Assembly (NCBI RefSeq): GCF_021730395.1
Contig: NC_069362.1
Coordinates: 43,356,501-43,420,500, forward strand
DNA from: Mercenaria mercenaria
Lineage: Eukaryota > Mollusca > Bivalvia > Venerida > Veneridae
Reading direction: 5' to 3'
Length of the DNA: 64,000 nt
Part shown: positions 57,201 through 64,000 of the stretch, piece after piece
Position numbering within the stretch: the first letter of the stretch is position 1
Layout: the number at the start of each line of letters is the position of its first letter
Notes under the pieces: model-generated
Seen by the model: the letters and a program-made list of their open reading frames with translations, nothing else
What the model was told of the DNA's origin: nothing
Databases searched by the model: none
Made by a program: the position numbers and the translations under genes

Positions 57201-60200
57201 TACACGATCACTACCACTGTCTTCAACTGACATCTTCACATCTGTACTATCAACAGCACTGTCTTTTACAAGATCACTACCTCCGTCTTCAACTGACTTA
57301 TTAACATCTGCACTGTCAACTGCATCAGCTTCATCTGAAACAAAACTGTTTTTGTTGAGGTTTTCTTGTGAAGTTTAAAGTAAAACCAATAAAATTAAAG
57401 TACTATAATGACTTCCAGCATTAATGATCGAGGAAGAAGCCATGTGCCAACTTATTGTATCATTTCAATGATCACTTCCAGCTTTAATGATGGAGTAAGA
57501 AGTCATGTGTGAATTTACTGTATCATGTCAAAGGTGACCCGAGTGGGGCTCCAACTCACAACATCTGGGTTGAGTAACTGACACCTTTACCACTAGACCA
57601 GCACTCCATACATGTCTGCAAGAATATTTCAAGTAAATTTAATCATCTACCAATTTGAAAGTAGAACTACAATAACAATAAATCCAACTTTACCCTCCCA
57701 CAAGAAGACTTTTAAGACTTGAAAAACCAAAATATACAGAAAAAGAAATATTGCCGTAATCAATACAGGCTATTCTCTGTTTCAAAATTTACGAATATTC
57801 GAATTTTACTTTTATATTCGACTATTCGACCGATTTTCGAATATTCGAATATTCGTTCCCATCCCTAAAAACTTTTTACAATTTCATACAATCCAACCAT
57901 TGTCTGTTGCCATTATTCAGAGCAAATGCCTTGCTAACAAGAGCTGTCCATAAGACAACACGCTCGGCTTTTCTCCGTGCTTGACTCTGAATTAGAGCTT
58001 TGCCAGTAAAAAAATTCCAAGTTAAAAAGGGACATAACTCTGTCAAAATTATAATCAGAGTTATGGGAATTGTGTCTCCTGGTGTAGACTTTGATAGTAA
58101 ATAACTATTTAGAGTTTCAAGTCAAAAGCTTTAATAGTAACAGAAATATTTGACTTTCAACAAAAAATTCTAAGTTAAAAAGGGGCATAATTCTGTCAAA
58201 ATTCAAACCAGAGTTATGGGGATTGTGTCTCCTGGTGTAGACTGTGATGGTAAATAAGTATTTTAAGTTTCAAGTCAAAAGCTTTGATAGTAACAGAGAT
58301 ATTTGACTTTATCAAAAGCTTTAACCAATGGCGACGCTGACGCCGACGCCGGGGCGAGTGCAATAGTTCTACTTTTTCTTCGAAAAGTCGAGCTAAAAAG
58401 GTCAACAATCCTTCCAGTACACAAGACTCTGTACAATAAACACATTTCTTCCAGTGTTGCTGTACAGAGGCAGTCATGCATTCCTTAGATGTTTAAAATG
58501 TCTTGCATCAAACATATATGTAAGGACAGCTGTTTGTAAAACATGTATGCCTCCAATGATGGCCTTCCCATTTTCAGTTTTGAGATCACTGTGGTCATGA
58601 TCTTTGACCTAAAATTGGGATTATCTACTAAAAACAGACAATCATGCTATGAAGTTTGATGCCTGCAGGCCAAAGTGTTCTCATTACGTGGAAACATGTT
58701 TCAATGTAGAAGTCAATTTGGCTTTGACCTACTGACCCCAAAACAAACAGGTGTCATCTCCTGATTAAAGGCAATCATCCTATGAAGTTTGACAACTATA
58801 GGTCTAAGCATTCTTTACTTATTAAGAAGAAACTGTTTGCACTCTCTAGTGACTGACCTAGACCTATGACCTTCTGATCCCAAAAATGATAGGGTATACC
58901 TACTGAGCACACGCTACATATATCATCCTATGACGTTAGTCAAGTGTATGCCACAGCATTTTCTAATTATTCAGCAGAATCTGTTTTTAGTCTCTCTGTT
59001 ACTGTGATCTTGACCTTTTGACCCCAGAAACAAAAACAAGGTCATCCACAGACCAGAGGTAATCATCCAATGAAATCTGACAAATGTAGGTCAAAGCTTT
59101 CTTTTAAATTAGTTATTAAGCAAGAACTGTTTTCAGTCTCAATGAAACTGTAACCTTAACTTTTGATCTACTGATCCCCGAAATAACTTTGCTTCTGACA
59201 ACAGTCATCCTATCAGACTTGACCACTTTGATGCCAAGTAATCATTAGTCATGATCTGGAACCAAATAGTCTATAGACAGATGGACTGAAGGACAGACAG
59301 ACCAACTGACTGAAAATGAGCAAAGCAATATACATCCTCTTCTTCACAGGGCCGGGTGTAGGGAGCAGAAAAATAGAATCTCTTGAGACACTTCATGAAA
59401 GTAATGAAAAAACAAAAGTTGCCTCCTGTTACTAACATTCAGCTAGACTTACCCAATATCTCAGGATTCAGGACAGCACCATCTGCACAATCTTCAGCAT
59501 CAACTGGAATAAAAGTTATACTTTTATATTACTATATAAATGGTAGACATAACTGCTAAAACAAGAGGGCCATGTATGCCCTAAATCAGAGTTTCAGTAA
59601 CACATACTCTACAGAATAACTATAATAATGAAATAAAGGGACACCATGACATAGTGTTACCCATTTTAGAACTGCCAGCTTCTGGTACAACAACTTGAAT
59701 TCCCTATATAATGAGCATTATATAATAGTGTAAGCCTGTCTAACACAGTCAGCAGCCAGTATAAAAGTCAGCAAAATGCACTTTAAATTAACAGTTATTT
59801 AGTCTCTTCTGTGGTAACAAAACAAGGTGCTGTTTCTTCTTTTGTACTGCTGTTAACAAAATCCAAGGTAGTTAAGTTGCCTATCATTGAAAAAAGTCTT
59901 GGATAACAATCTTGTTTGTTTTGAAACTAGAGCTATCACTAAAGGTGATGAATGAACCCCCCGCATGCACTGACACAGTACATTGCAATTTGACGCACAC
60001 AAGATTGCATAATTATGTGGACTGTATGTACATAGACTGTATGTATACAGTATAGTAACAAAAACAAAATCCCATAACTATGCAGAGTATTTATCTAAAA
60101 GAACGTAACATGCACCATGCACAACTAGGGTTGGTACTGGTCACTTGTGTGAAGTTTCATTAAATTGTGTGCAAGGGTTCAGAAGATTAGGCGCGCACAA

Positions 60201-62527
60201 GATTGCATATGCAGACTGTATGTACATAGTATGTTAACAAGAAACAAAGTCCCATAACTCTGCAATTTTTGTTGTTGAAAGAACCTAACATGCCCCATGC
60301 ACAACTACTGTTATTACTGATCACTTGTGTGAAGTTTCATTAAATTGTATCAAGGGGATGAAGAGAGATGGTGCGCACAAGATTGTGTCTATGTATATAG
60401 TATAGTAACAAAAAACGAAGTCCCGTAACTCTGCAAAAAAAATTTCTGAAAGAACCTAACATGTCCCATGCACAAGTACTGTTGTTACTGATCACTTGTG
60501 TGAAGTTTCATTAAATTGTGTCAAGGGGATGAGGAGAGATGGTGCGCACAAGATTGTGTCTATGTATATAGTATAGTAACAAAAAACAAAGTCCCGTAAC
60601 TCTGCAATTTTTTTTCTGAAAGAACCTAACATGCCCCATGCACAACTACTGTTGTTACTGATCACTTGTGTGAAGTTTCAGTAAATTGTGTCAAGGGGAT
60701 GAGGAGAGATGGTGCGCACAAGATTGTGTCTACGGACAGACGGACGGACAGACAGACAGACAACCTGAAACCAGTATACCCCCCTTACAACTTTGTTGTC
60801 GGGGGGGGGGGGGGGGTACAAAAACCCTTCATAGCAATATGACTTGCACAAAACTGGCACAAATCAAAATATTTTGTGCATTAGTGATGCATTGTTAACA
60901 TATTTCCAAAGCATATTTATTAATATAGTATTAAAAGTTCTTATCCCAATTTATGAGACAGGACCCATTCCTGAAGAAAAGAAAGCAGAAGCAATGATAT
61001 ATTTTGAAAAGAGAAACTGCTCCAATCAGCTTTGTATGAGCTGTGTGTGAAATAACATAATTTAAAACATGTCCGTTTTACTAAGCTATACCATGTTACA
61101 AAAACTAGTACATTATGTTAAACAATACATCTTAAATACATATTAAGCATAATTAACATTAAAACTATATTGAAAACCTGAATATTGAGGTCACCTGTCT
61201 AGAGTGGTCACTTTCAGTCAGTCCCTTTGATGACTGCTATCATCAGGTTAGACTGTACCTGGCTTTGGTTTTGGTTGTGGTGAAAAGTAAATACCTTGTT
61301 TGGATTAAGTTGTGGTGAAAATCTAATACCTAGCTTTGGTTTAGGTTGTTGTGAAAAGTAAATATCTTGTTCGGTTTAAGTTGTGGTGAATAGTAAATAC
61401 CTCGCTTTGGTTTAGGTTGTGGTGAAAAGTCAGTATGTCGCTTCGTCTTAAGTTGTGGTGAAAAGTATACTTGGCATTGGTTAAGTTTGACTTGCTTTAG
61501 ATTTAGGTCTTGTTGAAAAGTAAACACTTCACTCTGGTTTAGGTTGATGTGAAAAGTAAATGCCCATAGCTTTGGTTAAGGTTGTGCTTAAACGTAAATA
61601 CCTTGTTTTGGTTAAATATCTTGTTCGGTTTAAGTTGTGGTGAATAGTAAATACCTCGCTTTGGTTTAGGTTGTGGTGAAAAGTCAGTATGTCGCTTCTT
61701 CTTAAGTTGTGGTGAAAAGTATACTTGGCATTGGTTAAGTTTGACTTGCTTTAGATTTAGGTCTTGTTGAAAAGTAAACACTTCACTCTGGTTTAGGTTG
61801 ATGTGAAAAGTAAATGCCCATAGCTTTGGTTAAGGTTGTGCTTAAACGTAAATACCTTGTTTTGGTTAAAGTTTTGCTTAGAAGTAAAAACACTGCTTTG
61901 GTTTAGGTTATGGTGAAAAGTAAATAATAATAAATCAAAAAAAGGCTGTTGTGAAAAGTAAGTACCTGACTTTAGTTTACACAGCAGAGAAGTTAATACC
62001 TCATTTTGGTTAATGTTGTTACAGTAGTGAAAAGTCAGAATGGCTTTGGATCAGGTTATGGTGAAAAAGACTTCTGATGATGGCTTTTTGAAAAGTAAAT
62101 GACTTTGGTTTGGCAAAGGTTGTGGTGAAAAGTTAATACCCTGCTATGGTTTAGGTTACGGTGAAAAGTAGATAAATGGCTATAGTTTATGTGGTGGTAA
62201 AAAGTAAATACCTTACGTTGGTTAAAGTTGTGTAGAAAAGTAAATACCTGGCTATGGTTTAGGTAATGGTGAAAAGTAATATCCTGCTTTGTTTAAGGTT
62301 ATGGTGAAAAGTAGATATTTGGCTTTGAAAAGTACATATATACCTGACTTTGGTTTTAATTTTGGTGCTGAACTTTTCCTTTTTCTAGACTTCTTTGAAA
62401 ACAATGCAGAAAGTGATGGACCACAGCCAAGAATACCACCCTTTTTCTTTTTTCTCTTGCTACTTGTAAGATGCATTGCTGCAGAATCTACTGCATCCAA
62501 ACCACATGACACCAAATTGTACTGTAC
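54074..62527 (-). CDS. VWA5A-like (VIT/VWA family) protein, C-terminal exons
   Basis: Five exons join in frame on the minus strand: 62527-62344, 59503-59453, 57334-57056, 54905-54784 and 54247-54074, ending in TGA. They encode about 269 residues. The first four parts form a low-complexity linker: a Lys-rich patch with GCGPSLSALFSKKSRKRKSS, an acidic piece, then three 22-residue repeats (AVDSxDVKxSVEDxxSDxxK type). The last exons give ISLQQLRGQWNVSDKLLQLL, GIAKEDIEKLDF and EEWQMIETKALAWISSQ. These resemble the C-terminal module of VWA5A-type proteins, where a LQ..dG.W helix is followed by W..A..aWL and EW.li..KA..Wl. PARP4 shares the VIT/VWA core and is an alternative. The N-terminal VIT and VWA domains would lie beyond 64000. 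Family assignment is from pattern memory, not a search. Confidence 0.75.
54784..54905 (-). CDS. VWA5A-like gene, penultimate exon
   Basis: The exon encodes DDQMMAVISLQQLRGQWNVS, then DKLLQLLGIAKEDIEKLDFT and K. The acceptor is TATTTACAG and the donor is GTAGGG. It enters with two bases of a split Asp codon and ends in phase 0. Confidence 0.82.
54918..55278. repeat. 24-bp minisatellite in a VWA5A-like intron
   Basis: About fifteen units of CTGCTGGTGTTAGGAAAACG with AACA begin only about a dozen bases from exon 54784-54905. Units vary by A/G substitutions and one-base length changes (23-24 bp). Unlike a CRISPR array, the units abut with no unique spacers. Confidence 0.85.
55436..55572. mobile_element. 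TTAACC...GGTTAA MITE, copy 4 (inverted, 5' shortened)
   Basis: Reverse orientation of the copy at 6258. GGTCGCAAAGGCAGAATCAC and CTGCTGCCATCAGGCTGAAG lead to GGTTAA at 55572; GAAGGGGTGTTCACTG marks the other side. Confidence 0.6.
56097..56802 (+). mobile_element. HINE-like element (GGGGGCATAAAA type), 147-bp units
   Basis: It starts ACAAGAGCTGTCACTAATGG with a TGTCAC...GGTGACA hairpin and AAATGCCCCC. Four units contain TGACCTTGACCTTTGACCTG, CCCAAAGTCAGTA and TGAAGTTTGAAGGTCCTGGG. An AACGAACTAATGAACGAACG tract follows, and then the TATGCCTCCCTTCGGGGGCA hairpin plus an A-run. Both ends share the ATGCC(C/T)CC word. Confidence 0.78.
57056..57334 (-). CDS. VWA5A-like gene, exon with three 22-residue repeats
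   Basis: After DEAD come three tandem 22-residue units: AVDSADVNKSVEDGGSDLVK, AVDSTDVKMSVEDSGSDRVK and AVDSVDVKVSVEDSSSDRLK, each plus two residues. A basic Ser-rich tail (SSIRKRSTSSQGSASGSSKQ) follows. The acceptor is TTTTGTTTCAG and the donor is GTAGTT. The 66-bp units are still similar at DNA level. Confidence 0.75.
57533..57607 (-). mobile_element. tRNA-derived SINE head
   Basis: On the minus strand TGCTGGTCTAGTGGTAAAGG carries an A box and GTGAGTTGGAGCCCCACTCG a B box 35 bp later. On its downstream side (57409-57532) are two tandem units of about 63 bp with ATGACTTCCAGCATTAATGA. Confidence 0.5.
57937..58398 (+). mobile_element. HINE-like element (GTCGAGCTAAAA type)
   Basis: It starts ACAAGAGCTGTCCATAAGAC with AACACGCTCGGC. 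Two core units contain GTTAAAAAGGGACATAACTC and TTGTGTCTCCTGGTGTAGAC. It ends GACGCTGACGCCGACGCCGG, then TTCTTCGAAAAGTCGAGC and an A-run. It has the same end type as the element at 3260-4367. Confidence 0.7.
58524..59360 (+). mobile_element. Diverged HINE-like element
   Basis: It begins GGACAGCTGTTTGTAAAACA with ATGTATGCCTCC. Four decayed units contain GATCTTTGACCTA, ACAATCATGCTATGAAGTTT and GTGACTGACCTAGACC. An ACAGACAGACCAACTGACTG tract marks the 3' part. Boundaries are approximate and no clear 3' hairpin remains. Confidence 0.45.
59453..59503 (-). CDS. VWA5A-like gene, 51-bp exon
   Basis: The exon encodes VDAEDCADGAVLNPEIL, acidic linker sequence. The splice sites TTTTATTCCAG and GTAAGT and the phases (2 bases in, 1 base out) fit both neighbours, which supports this small exon. 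Confidence 0.65.
59926..60824 (+). mobile_element. HINE-like element with 16-G run near its end
   Basis: It starts ACTAGAGCTATCACTAAAGG with a TATCAC...GGTGAT hairpin and AATGAACCCCCCG. Four units of about 180 bp contain GTGCGCACAAGATTGTGTCT, CCCGTAACTCTGCAA and TGATCACTTGTGTGAAGTTT. An ACGGACAGACGGACGGACAG tract follows, then ATACCCCCCTTACAACTTTG and a run of 16 G, forming a C/G hairpin before TACAAAAA. Confidence 0.7.
61259..62338. repeat. 36-bp minisatellite in a VWA5A-like intron, with a 254-bp duplication
   Basis: Units of TTTGGTTTAGGTTGTGGTGA plus AAAGTAAATACC-type sequence run for about 1.1 kb up to the donor side of exon 62344-62527. Within them 61360-61613 is repeated directly at 61614-61867 with a single visible difference (CGTCTTAAG versus CTTCTTAAG). 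Open minus-strand frames here are repeats of FSPQPKPKRGIY-type residues and are not called genes. Confidence 0.8.
62344..62527 (-). CDS. VWA5A-like gene, Lys-rich exon
   Basis: The exon encodes VQYNLVSCGLDAVDSAAMHL, TSSKRKKKKGGILGCGPSLS and ALFSKKSRKRKSSAPKLKPK, a strongly basic linker that could act as a nuclear-localisation-like patch (inference). The acceptor is CTTGATTTCAG and the donor is GTATAT, leaving one base of the next codon. Confidence 0.7.
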
Positions 62528-64000
62528 CTGAAATCAAGCAGATTTCATATAAATTTTGAAAGCTGAGGTTGCCTGTGAAAAGGCTGTAATAAAAGACTTA
62601 TTATATGAAACCTTTTCGGTTTTTTTATTTTCTGTAAATATAGCAACTAACATTAAAACAAAGGCAAATGAGGAGTTGCCATGCAACACAATATACTAAT
62701 TACAATTATTAGAATGGGACTTATGATCTCAACAGCAGCATAACCTAATGATCGGATGTTTTTCAATGATATATACACAGCTTTATGTTACATATACATT
62801 GGACCATACATTGTTTTTTTAAACGTTTGGGTTTGAATTTGCATGTCTGAACATCTACATTTGCTAATTCTTTTAAACACCTACTAATATTCAAATATCA
62901 TTTGTAATAACATTCCAATTTTTAATTGGTGGAAAGAAAAGAGAATCAAGAAATGTGGCAATTCCACAAAAGACAGGTTTCCAAACTTTGCATCATGCCA
63001 ACAGATTCTGTTTAAACTATAATGTGTCTGTAGGACACTGGTTGTGCCCCCCATTGGTACATTTTTCACAATAATTCAACAATTGCTGTGTTAATGGGGT
63101 TTAGGCTAAACAAACATTTTATGAAAAGGATTCATTATTCTAGGCCATATATTTTTGAGCTATGAGCATCACAAACTAAAAATCCACTATTTTGGCTATT
63201 TCAAGGGCCATAACTCTGTAATAAGTAAAAAGATTCTCAAGAAGAATACCATGTGTGAAAGGTCACATCATGATAAAGACTCAAGCAAGGTTTCATGAAT
63301 TTACATTAAATATTTTTTAAGCTAGGCACATAATTAGGTGAAAATGTGCATATTTTTACTATTTCAGGGGCCATAACTTTAAAAATAGGGGGTGGAGCCG
63401 GCCAAACAATCAGAGGTGTGCAAGTTTATATCATGATTAAGACTTATGCAAGTTTTCAACCATTTATATTAAATACTTTTTTGAGCTAGGTGCGTCAAAA
63501 GGTGAAAATAAAATGTGCAGAGCAAATTTGACCTTTTAGCTCAATTTGTGACCTTGATTTTTGACCTACCGGCCTGGTTTATGTACTGGGCAAATTGCCT
63601 TCTTGCCACTTCCCTATACATCAAGTTTAAAGTCAATACATGGAATGGTTATTAAGTTATGCACCTGACACAAAATAAACTAGAAAATGCTTTTGTAAAA
63701 AAGCGCATGTCTCCCCCAATGCAAAGTCCTATAGGCAAGAAGTCAATAGGGGTCAGGAGCAAAAGTCAAAGAGACACTGATGGTTGGCTGCAATAGGGAT
63801 CATCTACTTGGCATGTCCAATCATCCCGCTAAATTTCAACACTCTTGGCCTAGTGGTTCTCAAGTCACTGTTCAGGCTTCTGTGACCTTGACCTTTGATC
63901 AAGTGACCTCAAAATAAATAGGGGTCATCTACTCTGCATGTCCAATCATCCTATTAAGTTTCAACACTGTAGGTCAAGTGGTTCTCAAGTTATTTCCAAA
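62528..64000 (-). other. Upstream intron of the VWA5A-like gene
   Basis: No further exon is seen up to the window edge. Two diverged tandem units of about 170 bp lie at 63170-63530 (CTATTTCAAGGGCCATAACT and CTATTTCAGGGGCCATAACT), followed by TGTGACCTTGATTTTTGACC. They look like a decayed member of the tandem-repeat group. Confidence 0.5.
63679..64000 (+). mobile_element. HINE-like element (GTCTCCC type), cut by the window edge
   Basis: ACTAGAAAATGCTTTTGTAA with AAGCGCATGTCTCCCCCA matches the start of the element at 52928. Two core units follow with CATGTCCAATCATCC and AGTGGTTCTCAAGT, and TGTGACCTTGACCTTTGATC. Its 3' end lies past 64000. Confidence 0.6.

Overview
The window looks like nuclear DNA of an animal, most likely a bivalve mollusc (inference). 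It is AT-rich, its protein-coding genes have short exons with GT-AG introns, one gene encodes a ciliary transport protein, and most of the sequence is repeats. These include tRNA-derived SINEs with a tRNA-Ser/Leu-like head of a type common in molluscs, palindromic MITEs, and elements built around internal tandem repeats. No rRNA gene, intact tRNA gene, CRISPR array or retrovirus-like element was seen.

Left part (1-13000): the last six coding exons of IFT56/TTC26 lie on the plus strand (2010-8846) and encode its C-terminal 199 residues. They are followed by a long 3' flank with MITEs and a tandem-repeat element (11157-12938) that has a smaller relative nested inside it. The introns hold a Tigger-like element, SINEs and foldback repeats.

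Middle part (13000-38000): an unrecognised two-exon gene on the minus strand (16027-20136, 283 aa) is followed by a 63-bp minisatellite (about 21660-22600). Then come two tandem, closely related SLC16/MCT-like transporter genes on the plus strand (23561-25372 and 30292-31948). They share the position and phase of their single coding intron and part of their upstream sequence. The DNA between and beyond them carries palindromes, a TTAA-flanked MITE and a foldback element with a 27-G run.

Right part (38000-64000): this is a dense field of non-autonomous elements with one shared plan. Each starts near ACAAGAG, has a hairpin or conserved motif just inside the 5' end, then a core of tandem repeats, a short ACGGACGG-type tract, and a 3' terminal hairpin ending in an A-run. 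This resembles Helentron-associated elements (HINEs). Two of them interrupt the same 39-bp minisatellite at equivalent A-runs. An internally deleted mariner lies at 45400-46424. Five C-terminal exons of a VWA5A-like (VIT/VWA family) gene lie on the minus strand (54074-62527), with their introns filled by minisatellites and these elements.

The best candidate for something undescribed is this group of tandem-repeat elements. Several unrelated-looking families in it carry repeated TGACCT/AGGTCA half-sites, often in DR1 or DR2 spacing as in nuclear-receptor response elements, and some cores have a higher-order repeat structure.
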